Shown: positions 1 through 9,900 of the stretch, piece after piece | Layout of the letters: the number at the start of each line of letters is the position of its first letter | Position numbering within the stretch: the first letter of the stretch is position 1 | Source: DASPKM01 sp963817075 | GTDB lineage: Bacteria; Bacteroidota; Bacteroidia; Chitinophagales; Chitinophagaceae | Length of the DNA: 64,000 bases | Assembly (NCBI GenBank): GCA_963817075.1 | Contig: CAWFMT010000009.1 | Location: forward strand, 310,001 to 374,000 | Reading direction: 5' to 3' | The notes under the pieces: generated by a model | Databases searched by the model: none | What the model saw: the letters and a program-made list of their open reading frames with translations, nothing else | Told to the model about the DNA's origin: nothing | Made by a program: the position numbers and the translations under genes

Positions 1-492
1 CACAGCAGCATAATCCATGGCAATATTGTTGAAGATATCTTCTGAATAATCTACCAGGTCCATTTTATTGATCGCAATGATAACATGCGGGATGTTCAGC
101 AGGGAGGCGATGATGGAATGTCTTCTTGTTTGCTCCACAACTCCGTGCCTCGCGTCAACAAGTATAATTATGAGGTCGGCGGTAGAGGCACCGGTAACCA
201 TATTCCTTGTGTATTGCGTATGCCCAGGGGCATCAGCAATGATGAATTTTCGCTTTGGCGTACTGAAATATTTATAGGCAACGTCAATAGTGATGCCTTG
301 TTCTCTTTCAGCCCGGAGACCATCCGTCAATAGTGCAAGATCAATTTCTCCTGCCTGCCTGTTTTTGGTTTGCCTTTCAATCGCCTGAAGCTGATCGATC
401 ATGATCGACTTGCTATCATACAGCAAGCGCCCAATGAGAGTGCTCTTTCCGTCATCAACACTACCTGCAGTTATAAATCTTAATAAGTCCAT
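1..492 (-). CDS. cysN: Sulfate adenylyltransferase subunit 1 (CysN), N-terminal part, cut by window edge
   Basis: GTPase subunit of ATP sulfurylase. With CysD it activates sulfate to adenosine 5'-phosphosulfate (APS) in the cytoplasm. The 164 visible codons start at an ATG and hold the translation-factor-type GTPase motifs: P-loop GSVDDGKS at residues 10-17, DAPGH at 87-91 and NKMD at 142-145. The frame stays open to base 1, so the C-terminal two thirds lie outside the window. Whether an APS kinase domain is fused there cannot be seen. It is the last visible gene of the cysH-cysD-cysN operon, 46 bases after cysD. This frame is not listed among complete ORFs because its stop is missing. Confidence 0.93.
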   Translation of the reverse strand, partial: MDLLRFITAGSVDDGKSTLIGRLLYDSKSIMIDQLQAIERQTKNRQAGEIDLALLTDGLRAEREQGITIDVAYKYFSTPKRKFIIADAPGHTQYTRNMVTGASTADLIIILVDARHGVVEQTRRHSIIASLLNIPHVIIAINKMDLVDYSEDIFNNIAMDYAAV

Positions 493-538
493 AATCAAAA
501 TTTAAATCTCCAAATCTTCAAATCTCAAAATCACTAAA

Positions 539-1447
539 TCAGAAATACCCGTTCTTCTTCCTGTCTTCCATTGCTGCTTCGGATATTTGGTCATCAATTC
601 TTGTTTCACCTCTTTCACTTGTTTTAGTTGCAGTGATTTCTTTTATGATGTCATCGATCGCTGTTGCATTGGATTCGACAGCAGCTGTGCAAGTCATATC
701 ACCTACAGTGCGATACCGCACTTTCTTGGTAAGAATTTTATCACTTGGTTCAAGTTTGATGAATTCAGATACTGCAACGAGTTGTCCTTCGTGTTCCAGT
801 ACTTGCCGTTCATGCGAAAAGTAAATAGATGGAAGTGCGATCTTTTCTCTCCTTATATAATTCCAAACATCCAATTCGGTCCAATTACTAATAGGGAATG
901 CGCGAACATTTTCACCCTTATGTATTTTACCATTATAAGTATTCCATAATTCGGGACGCTGCAGTTTTGGATCCCATTGACCGAATTCATCGCGAACCGA
1001 AAAAATCCTTTCCTTGGCTCTTGCCTTTTCTTCATCTCTTCTGCCGCCGCCTATGCAGGCATCAAATTGAAACTCATCGATGGCGTCTAGTAGGGTGTAG
1101 GTTTGCAAAACATTTCTGCTGGCGAATTTTCCCTTTGGTTCTGTAAGATTTTTTGCTTTGATGGTATCTTCTACCTTCCTTACAATAAGTTTTTCACCAA
1201 TCTGATTCACCAGCATGTCGCGGAAATCCAAAGCCTCCCGAAAATTGTGGCCAGTATCGATGTGCACCAGAGGAAATGGGAATTTGCCTGGTCTGAATGC
1301 CTTTAGTGCCAGATGAACAAGAGTTATAGAATCTTTTCCTCCGCTAAAAAGCAAGGCAGGTCTTTCGAATTGACCGGCGACTTCGCGGAAAATATGAATG
1401 GCTTCTGATTCCAGCTGATCTAAATAATCCAATCGGGATACACTCAT
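539..1447 (-). CDS. cysD: Sulfate adenylyltransferase subunit 2 (CysD)
   Basis: Catalytic subunit of ATP sulfurylase (sulfate + ATP to APS + PPi), acting with CysN in the cytoplasm. The 302-residue protein is the usual CysD length. The PP-loop SGGKDS sits at residues 35-40, in the ATP-pyrophosphatase fold, and the C-terminal end KKNGYF is typical of CysD. The reading frame stays open upstream to 1579, but that extension overlaps cysH. The ATG at 1447 gives the family N-terminus MSVSRLDYLDQLESEAI, so I chose it. It lies 7 bases after the cysH stop, which supports co-translation and control by whatever regulates the cysH leader. Confidence 0.95.
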   Translation of the reverse strand: MSVSRLDYLDQLESEAIHIFREVAGQFERPALLFSGGKDSITLVHLALKAFRPGKFPFPLVHIDTGHNFREALDFRDMLVNQIGEKLIVRKVEDTIKAKNLTEPKGKFASRNVLQTYTLLDAIDEFQFDACIGGGRRDEEKARAKERIFSVRDEFGQWDPKLQRPELWNTYNGKIHKGENVRAFPISNWTELDVWNYIRREKIALPSIYFSHERQVLEHEGQLVAVSEFIKLEPSDKILTKKVRYRTVGDMTCTAAVESNATAIDDIIKEITATKTSERGETRIDDQISEAAMEDRKKNGYF

Positions 1448-1454
1448 TATATTA

Positions 1455-2189
1455 TTATTTCTGAACACTAATTGTTTCGTGAATATGCAAGCCACATTCC
1501 TTCTTGCTGCTGTCTTCCCACCACCATCTTCCAGCTCTGAAATCTTCACCCAGCCTGATAGCCCTTGTGCATGGCGCACAACCGATGCTTACAAATCCTT
1601 TATCATGTAAAGGGTTATAGGGAATGTGATGTTTATTGATGAAAGTCCGTACCTCTTCGGTTGTCCAATGGAGTAAGGGATGGTATTTTATGATTTGATT
1701 GGTCTCATCCCATTCAAGTTGCGGTAAATCATGTCTTGCTGAAGAATGGCTTGCTCTCAAACCTGTAATCCAGACTGCGTTTCCTGCAAGCGCCCTTTTC
1801 AAAGGCTCTACTTTCCTGATATGGCAACAGAGTTTCCTATTTTCTACAGATTCGTAAAATGAATTGGGACCCTTGCTTGCAACAAATTCCTCAAGTTGCT
1901 CCTGGTTTGGATAGAATGCTTTTACATGCAGATTATAGTGGTCGTTTGTACTGCTCCAAACGGAATAGGTTTCTGCAAATAGACGTCCGGTGTCCAGGGT
2001 GAAGATGCTAATTGGAAGATTAGTTTGAGCTATCTCGTGAGTGATGAGCTGATCTTCAAAACTGAAACTTGTGGAAAATGTAACCTGCCCTGGGAAAATA
2101 TCTGATAATAATTGAAGCGCGCCCCTTATTGAAAGGTTGCTGATTTTGCTTGTTAGTTCTTCGATCTGAGATTGTATGATTTGGGCCAT
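1455..2189 (-). CDS. cysH: Assimilatory APS/PAPS reductase (CysH), iron-sulfur type
   Basis: Reduces activated sulfate to sulfite in assimilatory sulfur metabolism. The 244 residues contain adjacent cysteines C121-C122 (CCHIRKVEPL), a second pair C204/C207 (GCAPCTR) and the C-terminal catalytic ECGLH with C232. The CC...CxxC set is the [4Fe-4S] ligand signature of APS-type reductases. Enterobacterial PAPS reductases lack it, so APS is the probable substrate. This fits the direct pairing with cysD and cysN with no cysC visible. It is the first structural gene of the operon and is preceded by a 58-base spacer and a cysteine-rich leader frame (2248-2319), so cysteine-responsive control is likely. 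APS preference is inferred from the motifs only. Confidence 0.94.
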   Translation of the reverse strand: MAQIIQSQIEELTSKISNLSIRGALQLLSDIFPGQVTFSTSFSFEDQLITHEIAQTNLPISIFTLDTGRLFAETYSVWSSTNDHYNLHVKAFYPNQEQLEEFVASKGPNSFYESVENRKLCCHIRKVEPLKRALAGNAVWITGLRASHSSARHDLPQLEWDETNQIIKYHPLLHWTTEEVRTFINKHHIPYNPLHDKGFVSIGCAPCTRAIRLGEDFRAGRWWWEDSSKKECGLHIHETISVQK

Positions 2190-2247
2190 CTTTTATTGAG
2201 ATACTTGAATAACGGGAATGTAAAATGGAATAGGGAGTAATTCCGGA
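2190..2247 (-). promoter_or_regulatory. Leader-to-cysH spacer with possible alternative RNA structures
   Basis: The 58 bases between leader stop and cysH start contain GGAATTA (2238-2244). It can pair with TAATTCC inside the leader codons (2308-2314) or with ATTCC at 2227-2231, so the pairings exclude each other. No U-tract terminator is visible. If regulation occurs it may act on cysH translation or through Rho. The pairings are short (7 and 5 bp), so this is tentative. Confidence 0.35.
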
Positions 2248-2319
2248 TTAACAACAACAGCAACAACAACTAGCGTTGCAGCAAGAATTCAGACAAAGTA
2301 TGGCAATGGAATTATGCAT
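2248..2319 (-). CDS. Putative poly-cysteine leader peptide of the cysHDN operon
   Basis: A 23-codon frame, ATG at 2319 to TAA at 2248, lying 58 bases upstream of cysH on the same strand. It encodes M-H-N-S-I-A-I-L-C-L, then a cysteine-dense tail. Cys occupies positions 9, 13, 14 and 18-23, so nine of 23 codons are Cys and six consecutive Cys codons abut the stop. A Bacteroidota-like -7 box (TATATTTG, 2340-2347) sits just upstream and would give a 5' UTR of about 15 bases. Segment 2308-2314 (TAATTCC, codons 2-4) is complementary to 2238-2244 (GGAATTA, just after the stop). That segment can instead form a 5-bp hairpin with 2227-2231. Known precedent: poly-Cys leader peptides act as cysteine attenuators in mycobacteria. 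That this one does so is inference; a chance trinucleotide repeat is the alternative. Confidence 0.7.
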   Translation of the reverse strand: MHNSIAILCLNSCCNASCCCCCC

Positions 2320-2339
2320 GAATCTCTTTAAACGAGAGA

Positions 2340-2347
2340 CAAATATA
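2340..2347 (-). promoter_or_regulatory. Probable -7 promoter box of the cys leader-cysHDN operon
   Basis: TATATTTG on the minus strand matches the Bacteroidota -7 consensus TAnnTTTG. A TTG (2371-2373) lies 23 bases further upstream as a possible -33 element. Transcription would begin near 2334-2336, about 15 bases before the leader ATG. An imperfect TCTCT/AGAGA hairpin (2322-2339 region) lies between start site and leader ATG. Confidence 0.55.
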
Positions 2348-2466
2348 AGAGGGAAAATCTAACAGGAAAACAATTTTCTACTGAATTAGTAGACTTTTTG
2401 ATCGCAGGATTGAAAACTTAGCTTTTTCTAAACAGAAAGCAAACACTTGTTAGTTTCTAAACAGGC

Positions 2467-2500
2467 AAAAAAAAAGGCCATCCATAGAAATGGACGGCCT
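2467..2500 (-). terminator. Intrinsic terminator downstream of the porin gene
   Basis: Minus strand shows AGGCCGTCCAT, loop TTCT, ATGGATGGCCT, then a run of nine T. The stem has a single mismatch. It lies 38 bases after the porin stop and separates it from the cys operon promoter. Confidence 0.85.
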
Positions 2501-2537
2501 CTAACGATTGCTTGCCATATGAAAAACTTTCCTTGCC

Positions 2538-3654
2538 TTAGAACGAATAAATAGCGGCCAGGAGGAAATTACTTGCGGAGGAAGATGGTCCTCCATCCTT
2601 ATTTGTAAATATTTTTCTGCTTGCGTTATCAACCCTGAATTCGGGTATAAATATGAAATTGTCAACCTTGAAGTTTGCGGATAGGGTGGTAGCGAATATG
2701 TTGCCTCCTGAACCAATCATTGCAAAAGGCTTAATTGCATTGTCATCATTAAAATATTCTCCTCTCAATGTAAGTCCGAGCCAGGCTTTAGGATCAAGGT
2801 TTAGATATAAAGCTGATCCCCACCAACTTTTTCCGCTCAGATTCTTGGTACCATCCCAGAATTTTGTACTGTTTACGGTACCATTATAGCCGATGGAAAA
2901 TTTATCGTTGACCTTGGCGGTGATGACCGCATCTACCTGACTTGTTTTGGAGGTATCAGGAGATTTTCCAGCCACATAGTTCAGATAGAATTTTACATTG
3001 TCGCTAGCTGCAAGGCTATACTGCGCCAGGAAGAATTTCTTATTGATCATTCCGTCTGGGGGTGTACGAAAATCGGTAGCATTTGAAACTCCTACCATAA
3101 ACCCGTGTTTACCAGTTGTGAGATCTGCCTTGAAACCAGTATGCGAGAACGGGCCGTTGGTAAACATATAGGACATGCTGTAATTACGATTTAACTGAGG
3201 ATCCAGAAGTTCGTATCCAACATGTGTTGCCCAGACTACCTGCCGTGAATTTTACCCATTCCGCAGGAGAATAACTTACATAAAGTTGTTTGATCGCCTG
3301 AGTGATGCCTTCATCAGTATAAGCAAATTCTTTTGCTCTCGGTCCAAATCCAAGGTCTGCAACTACACTTACCTTATCAGATTTGTGCTCGAATTTTACA
3401 CTTGCCATTCCAAGTTTGAAACTGTTATGGGTCCCGGTAAAACTCGTGAAGCTGTTCACTTGTTTTGAAAAATCGTGGCGATAATAAACATCAGCAGAAC
3501 CAGAAATAGTTAGAAATGGTTTTTTTTCCGGCTCCTCAGCTTTAGCTGTTGCAGTTGTTGTGGTTGTTGAAGTAAGACTTGCCACATCCTGACTGAGCAC
3601 CTGTGAAGAGAATACCAGCATGGCAGATCCTGCCACAAATAATTTTCGTAACAT
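2538..3654 (-). pseudogene. BBP2-like outer-membrane porin, interrupted by a one-base frameshift
   Basis: Beta-barrel outer-membrane protein of the porin family that often neighbours amt in Bacteroidota. The first part starts at ATG 3654 with a signal peptide (MLRKLFVAGSAMLVFSSQVL), then a Thr-rich linker and barrel strands, and ends prematurely at 3184. The rest is in another frame. Reading from TGG at 3233 gives WATHVGYELLDPQLNRNYS, running directly into MSYMFTNGPFSHTGF and on to the aromatic C-terminus IYSF at 2538. Near 3234 the sequence reads AGTCTGG where AGTTGG or AGCTGG would keep frame, so there is one extra base. The downstream open frame from 3176 is therefore not an independent gene. 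It could be a true pseudogene, a phase-variable site or a sequencing error. A terminator follows it. Confidence 0.85.
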
Positions 3655-3676
3655 TGTAATGCATTTTAAGTGTTAA

Positions 3677-3724
3677 TAAAAGGGTACGGCGATGAACTTC
3701 CCCAAGCTCATCATTTGCTGTACC
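3677..3724 (-). terminator. Hairpin between amt and the porin gene, probable (bidirectional) terminator
   Basis: Arms GGTACGGC-GATGA (3683-3695) and TCATC-attt-GCTGTACC (3708-3724) pair with one mismatch and a small bulge. T-rich tracts lie on both outer sides (TTTTATT after the minus-strand stem, T7 on the plus side). It sits right after the amt stop and before the porin ATG, so the two genes are probably separate transcripts. Confidence 0.6.
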
Positions 3725-3729
3725 TTTTT

Positions 3730-5154
3730 TTATAGGTGCTCTTCTACCAAAACTTCTGTCTCTTTTGGTTTACCGTTAGAATATCCATTTGTATGATTGT
3801 GAACCAGCAGGGTTCCCTGCAGATATTTTTCGTTATGTTGAGTTGCATCAAGACCAAGTTCTTCTTCTTCAGAAGTAACACGCATTGGAAGAATGAAATT
3901 GATGAACTTGAAGATGAGGAAGGATACTGCAAAGCTATATCCAACTACCAACAGCATTGCCTTCACCTGGATAAAGAAGAATGCACTGTTACCGTAAAAA
4001 AGACCATTTGCTCCGGCACTGTTTACTGCTGTTGTTGCAAATACACCTGTCATCAACATTCCAACGATTCCACCAATACCATGACAAGGGAAAACATCTA
4101 GCGTGTCATCAAGTTTGGACCTTGATTTATAATAAACAGCAATATTTGAAATGATCGCAGCAACAACACCTATGAATATACTTTGTGGGATCGCTACAAA
4201 CCCTGCTGCAGGTGTAATTGCCACAAGTCCTACCACAGCACCAATGCAAAATCCAAGTACAGATGGTTTCTTTCCTTTGAGAACATCAAAGAACATCCAG
4301 GAAAGACCAGCTGCAGCAGCTGCTGTGTTGGTTGTTGCGAAGGCAGATACTGACAATACATTTGCTCCAACTGCAGAACCTGCATTGAAACCGAACCAAC
4401 CGAACCAGAGTAACCCAGTTCCAATTAATACATATGGAATGTTGGCTGGTGGAATTTCTCTGTTTTCGATATGAGATTTTCTACGTTTTAAGACCAGAGC
4501 ACCGGCTAATGCGGCACAGCCTGCGGAAATATGCACTACTGTTCCACCTGCAAAGTCAAGAGCTCCCATCTTAAATAGAAAACCTTCAGGATGCCAGGTC
4601 CAATGCGCAATTGGCGCATATACCAGCAAACTGAATAGAGCGATAAATAAAATGTAAGAAGTAAAACGAATCCTTTCTGCAACCGCACCTACAACGAGTC
4701 CAGGAGTGATGATGGCAAACATCAGCTGGAACAATGCAAATAATGTAAGTGGAACAGTTAGGGGAGCACTAGCTCCATGAAGGATCGGTGCACCTGAAGC
4801 AACACCTTTAAAGAATAAGTGAGTTAGTGGGTCTCCTATGAAACCGCCAATGCTTGGACCAAAGGCTAAACTATACCCGATGGTGATCCACAGAATACTA
4901 ACTACGCCGGCAGCAACCACACTTTTTATCATCGTTGAGATAACATTCTTGCGATGGACCATTCCACCGTAGAAGAATGCCAAACCAGGTGTCATTAGAA
5001 ACACCAGGGCAGTCGCCACCAACATCCAGGCAACATCGGCGGAATTAAATTTTCCGTCATCAAAATTCGGTAGCGCCGGTATGAATATCGCCGCTATAGC
5101 AACTGCTGCAAGGATGAAAAAAGGGGCAAACTGTTTAATTGTCTTTTTTGCCAT
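3730..5154 (-). CDS. amt: Ammonium transporter (Amt family)
   Basis: Inner-membrane channel for ammonium uptake. The 474-residue protein has a hydrophobic N-terminal segment followed by about 11 membrane helices. Family motifs are clear: LVFLMTPGLAFFYGGMV near residue 55, the first pore histidine in GGTVVHISAG and the second in DVFPCHGIGGIVGMLMTGVFA. The C-terminal cytosolic tail carries an EEEELGLDATQH stretch, the region that GlnK-type PII proteins contact in this family. No glnK gene is adjacent. It lies 215 bases downstream of gltD on the same strand, so ammonium uptake and assimilation genes are grouped. A hairpin follows its stop. Confidence 0.95.
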   Translation of the reverse strand: MAKKTIKQFAPFFILAAVAIAAIFIPALPNFDDGKFNSADVAWMLVATALVFLMTPGLAFFYGGMVHRKNVISTMIKSVVAAGVVSILWITIGYSLAFGPSIGGFIGDPLTHLFFKGVASGAPILHGASAPLTVPLTLFALFQLMFAIITPGLVVGAVAERIRFTSYILFIALFSLLVYAPIAHWTWHPEGFLFKMGALDFAGGTVVHISAGCAALAGALVLKRRKSHIENREIPPANIPYVLIGTGLLWFGWFGFNAGSAVGANVLSVSAFATTNTAAAAAGLSWMFFDVLKGKKPSVLGFCIGAVVGLVAITPAAGFVAIPQSIFIGVVAAIISNIAVYYKSRSKLDDTLDVFPCHGIGGIVGMLMTGVFATTAVNSAGANGLFYGNSAFFFIQVKAMLLVVGYSFAVSFLIFKFINFILPMRVTSEEEELGLDATQHNEKYLQGTLLVHNHTNGYSNGKPKETEVLVEEHL

Positions 5155-5369
5155 AAGTGTGAGTTTAAGTGTTAATATTAAAAATTATATTAATTTAATA
5201 ATATTTCGTAAAAATATCGAAAAAACCGTTCCAGTTGTCAGAAATTATTCACATTGTAAAAAATATTCATAGATTAACCCAGATAGGTTAGTATAATTGA
5301 AATCAGGCGTATAGCGGGGAATTCGGAATTGTAAGATAATTGCCGATCTCTGGAAAAAATCAATATTTT

Positions 5370-6872
5370 CTAGGCTGATAAAAGGAGGTTCTGGTCTTTA
5401 CTCTCTAGAATTGAGGCAGTACCGGATAGAAATTCGTCCACTTTTCGGGCGCATTCTCTTCCTTCGCTGATGGCCCAAACTACCAAGGATTGACCTCTTC
5501 GCATATCTCCTGCAGTAAAAATCTTGGGTATGTTCGTTTGGTAAGAATTTTCTGAAGCCTTTACATTTCCCCGTTCATCCAGGTCAACACCTAATTGTTC
5601 AACCAGTCCTTCAAATTGAGGGTTAACAAAGCCCATGGCAAGGAGGGCAAGTTCGCATGGAATTATCTTTTCACTTTCTGGCACTTCAACAAACTGGGCT
5701 GGTTTTCCATCTTCGGTGATCTTCCATTCAAGATTCACGATCTTAAGCGCTTCCAGTTTGCCATTATCACCGATAAATTCTTTTGTAGCCACAGCCCATT
5801 CTCTTTCACATCCTTCCTCATGTGATGATGATGTCTTCAGTACCATGGGATAAACTGGCCATGGCATAAAGGTGGTCCTGGATTCGGGCGGCTTGGGAAG
5901 TAATTCAAATTGAGTAACTGAGATTGCACCATGACGGTTTGATGTGCCAACACAATCACTACCGGTATCGCCACCGCCTATTACAACAACATTTTTATTT
6001 TTTGCGAGGATATCAGAATGATAAACATTACTCTCGATTCCTCTTCCTGATAAGGGTTCTTTTCCTGCAACTCTCTTGTTCTGCTGTTTTAGATAATCCA
6101 TTGCGAAGTGAACTCCATCAAGATCACGACCCGGTATCCGCAGATCTCGCGGTACTGTTGAACCTCCTGCGAGTACGATCGCCTGGAATTCTCTTAGCAG
6201 ATCACTTATACTAACATTGACTCCAACATTTGCCTTACACTTAAATACAATACCTTCTTCTTCCATTAATGCAATTCTCCTGTCAACAACCCATTTCTCA
6301 AGTTTAAAGTCCGGTATGCCATAACGCAGAAGACCACCAGGTGCATCATCTCTTTCAAACACAGTTACTAAATGACCTGCAAGATTTAATTGTGCAGCAG
6401 CAGCAAGACCGGCAGGACCTGAACCTACCACAGCCACCTTCTTACCTGTACGCATATTCGCCTTTTTCGGTCTTACATAACCCTTATCAAAGGCAATTTC
6501 AATGATATGCTTTTCGATTTCCTCAATTGCTACTGGTGGCTGGTTGATTCCAAGAACACAAGCTGATTCACAAGGCGCCGGACAAATCCTGCCGGTGAAT
6601 TCAGGAAAATTATTTGTTGATGAAAGTATCTCATAAGCCTCAAGCCAGTTCTGTCGATAAACTGCATCATTAAAATCTGGAATAACATTTCCGAGGGGAC
6701 AACCACTATGGCAGAAGGGTATACCACAATTCATACACCTTGCTGATTGTTGGTTCAACTGCGCATCAGTATACCGCTGAATGAATTCATTGTAATGATT
6801 CAAACGTTCATCAACCCGTGTCTTTCCAGGTAATTCTCTTGTAAATTCCAAAAATCCGGTTGGCTTACCCAT
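5370..6872 (-). CDS. gltD: Glutamate synthase small subunit (GltD)
   Basis: Transfers electrons from NAD(P)H through FAD and Fe-S clusters to the large subunit for glutamate formation from glutamine and 2-oxoglutarate. In 500 residues it shows the N-terminal cysteine group C46, C49, C54, C58 (CMNCGIPFCHSGCPLGN), the FAD-binding VVGSGPAGLAAAAQL near residue 150, and the pyridine-nucleotide site VVIGGGDTGSDCVGTS near 297. The C-terminal TAGDMRRGQSLVVWAISEGR completes the family signature. The gene follows gltB by 69 bases on the same strand, a standard gltBD order. Confidence 0.96.
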   Translation of the reverse strand: MGKPTGFLEFTRELPGKTRVDERLNHYNEFIQRYTDAQLNQQSARCMNCGIPFCHSGCPLGNVIPDFNDAVYRQNWLEAYEILSSTNNFPEFTGRICPAPCESACVLGINQPPVAIEEIEKHIIEIAFDKGYVRPKKANMRTGKKVAVVGSGPAGLAAAAQLNLAGHLVTVFERDDAPGGLLRYGIPDFKLEKWVVDRRIALMEEEGIVFKCKANVGVNVSISDLLREFQAIVLAGGSTVPRDLRIPGRDLDGVHFAMDYLKQQNKRVAGKEPLSGRGIESNVYHSDILAKNKNVVVIGGGDTGSDCVGTSNRHGAISVTQFELLPKPPESRTTFMPWPVYPMVLKTSSSHEEGCEREWAVATKEFIGDNGKLEALKIVNLEWKITEDGKPAQFVEVPESEKIIPCELALLAMGFVNPQFEGLVEQLGVDLDERGNVKASENSYQTNIPKIFTAGDMRRGQSLVVWAISEGRECARKVDEFLSGTASILESKDQNLLLSA

Positions 6873-6941
6873 GTATCTTGGCTCTAATGATTTATGAATT
6901 CTACATCTGCATCAGGATTGTTGTCTCCCGAGCTGTATAAC

Positions 6942-9900
6942 TTATTGTTTTTTTACTTTTTCAGTCGACCGGTGTTCATTGACTTTCTGCTGCAAGGCTT
7001 TCTTATAATCTTTAGGGAATACCTTGATAAAATTCTTCAGCTGATTCTCAAAATCGTCAAGAACAAATTTTGCAACTGTGCTTCCGGTGTATTGATAATG
7101 TTTCAAGATCATCTCTCTCAACTCAATTGCATCTTCAGAATTGACTGGATCCAGGTCTACCATTTCAGGGTTGCAGTTTGCAGAAAAATTTCCTTTTACG
7201 TCATAGACGTAGCTGATTCCACCACTCATACCTGCAGCGAAATTTCTTCCTGTATCACCAAGGATCACCACTCTTCCTCCTGTCATGTACTCGCAACCAT
7301 GATCACCAACTCCTTCTACGACTGCACGCACACCAGAATTTCGAACAGCGAAACGTTCTCCTGCTTTACCTCTTATGAATGCTTCTCCAGAAGTAGCTCC
7401 ATAGAAAGCCACGTTTCCAATAATGATATTCTCTTCAGGAATAAATGATGCTTCCATGGAAGGGTAGATAACCAGTCGGGCGCCACTTAAACCTTTCCCA
7501 AAATAATCATTGGCATCTCCCTCCAGTTCAAGTGTTACTCCTTTGGTATTGAATGCCCCAAAGCTTTGTCCTGCAGTTCCATTGAATTTAAAATGTATGG
7601 TATCTTCAGGCAAACCTTCAGACCTAAAGATCTTTGTGATCTCATTAGAGAGTATTGATCCTGTAGTGCGATCAGTATTTTTTATATTGAATTCTCCAAC
7701 TACTCTCTCTTGCTTTTCAAGAGCAGGTTTTGCTTTTTCAAGAAGTTTCCAATCGAGAAGGCCTTCAAGACCATGATCTTGTTCCTCCATTTTATATAAG
7801 CCAGTATAAAGAGAAGTTGGCTCTTTGAATAATATGGGTTTGAGGTCAAGTTTCGAATATTTCCAGTGTGTAATGTCATCTCTCTCTTCCAGATTTTCCA
7901 CCTGCCCAATCATTTCATTTACTGTCTTGAAGCCAAGTTCAGCCATGATCTCGCGTAGTTCCTGCGTGATGAACTTGAAGAAATTTACTACATGGTCGGC
8001 GTTGCCTGAGAATCGCTTGCGTAATTCAGGATCCTGAGTCGCAACTCCAACGGGACAGGTATTTAGATGGCACTTGCGCATCAGGATACATCCCTCCACT
8101 ACAAGTGCTGCTGTTGCAATTCCCCATTCTTCTGCTCCAAGCAATGCTGCTATCGCGATATCCCTGCCTGTCTTCATTTGTCCATCAGCTTGTACAACAA
8201 CCCTTGAGCGAAGTCTGTTCCTCACCAGTGTCTGATGTGTTTCAGCCAATCCCAATTCCCAGGGCAGACCTGCATGTTTGATCGAACTTATCGGGGAAGC
8301 ACCGGTGCCACCATCATGTCCTGAAATAAGGATCACATCTGCCTTGGCTTTTGTAACACCCGCAGCAATAGTCCCTACTCCGGCTTTCGAAACCAGCTTT
8401 ACGCTGATCCTTGCCTTACGATTTGAATTTTTGAGATCAAAGATCAATTGAGCAAGGTCTTCTATCGAATAAATATCATGATGGGGAGGAGGAGAAATAA
8501 GACCAACACCAGGAGTGGAATGACGAACACGACCAATCCAATCATCAACCTTATGTCCCGGCAACTGTCCACCTTCTCCAGGCTTAGCTCCCTGAGCCAT
8601 CTTTATTTGCAACTCGTCGGCTTCTGTCAGATACAAACTTGTTACTCCAAATCTTGCGGATGCTACCTGCTTGATTGCAGATCTCATTGAATCCCCATTT
8701 GGCAAGAGATCATATCGTTTCTCATCTTCACCGCCCTCACCCGTGTTGCTTTTGCCACCCAGGCGATTCATTGCAATGGCAAGAGTGGAGTGCGCCTCCC
8801 AGGAAATAGACCCGAACGACATTGCACCTGTGGCGAATCTCTTGTAAATATTTTCTGCAGGTTCAACCTCATCGAGAGAGATTGATTTTCTGTTTGGCTT
8901 GAATCTTAAAAGACTTCTGAGGGTGCAGGATTTCAATCCCTGCTCATTAACAAGACTCGAATATTTTTTGAAAATATTATAATCATTCATCCTTGTTGAA
9001 TACTGCAACAAGTGTATGGTTTGAGGATTGAAAAGATGAAATTCGCCTTTTCGTTTCCATTGATATATCCCACCAACAGGAAGCCTGTCAACCGGGATAT
9101 CTTTTTTACTGAAAGCAAAGAAATGTTTTACAAGTTGCTCTTTTGCTATTTCATCCATTCCCATGCCTTCGATCCGGGAGACAGTTCCGCGAAAATATTT
9201 TTCAACAACGTCTTTATTCAAACCAATGATCTCAAAGATCTGCGCACCCTGATAGGATTGCAGTGTTGAGATGCCCATCTTGGAAAAAACTTTGAGCAAG
9301 CCATCATTAATAGCCTTAACATAATTTTTCTTGAGGTCATCCTCGCCTAGCCCGGTTTGAAGCTTGCCACTTTCTTTCATATCCCGAATAGAAGAAAGCG
9401 CGAGATATGGATTAATAGCTGTTGCTCCGAATGCGATGAGGCAGGCAAAATGATGTACTTCCCAAACATCTCCAGCTTCTACAACAATTCCAACCTGTCC
9501 GCGCATTCCTTTGCGGATTAGATGATGATGTACTGCAGCAGTTGCCAATAGAGACGGAATGGAAGCATGATCTGAATCCACTGCACGATCACAAAGGATC
9601 AACACCTCAAATCCATCGTTAACTGCATCCTCTGCATACCTGCATAATCTCTCAACACCTTTTTTCAGAGAACCTGGCTTTCCGTCGGCTCTGAAATAAG
9701 TTTGTAAAGTTTTTGCCTGGAAAACTCCGGTATCAATACTCCTTAATTTTTCCAGCTCATGATTACTTAAGATGGGGTGCTGGAGAGCTACTGTATGACA
9801 GGCTAACTGATCTTCTTCTAATAAATTGCCGATATTTCCCACAAAGGTTGCCAATGACATAACCAATCTTTCCCTAATTGGGTCGATCGGGGGATTCGTA

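Noticed and set aside
2538..3176. Downstream half of the porin as a separate gene
   Set aside because: The frame continues upstream through WATHVGYELLDPQ without a stop and joins the first half after removing one base; it lacks its own signal peptide.
4151..4474. 107-residue Ala/Pro/Thr-rich frame on the plus strand inside amt
   Set aside because: Antisense shadow of the amt coding frame; amt matches its family over this whole span.
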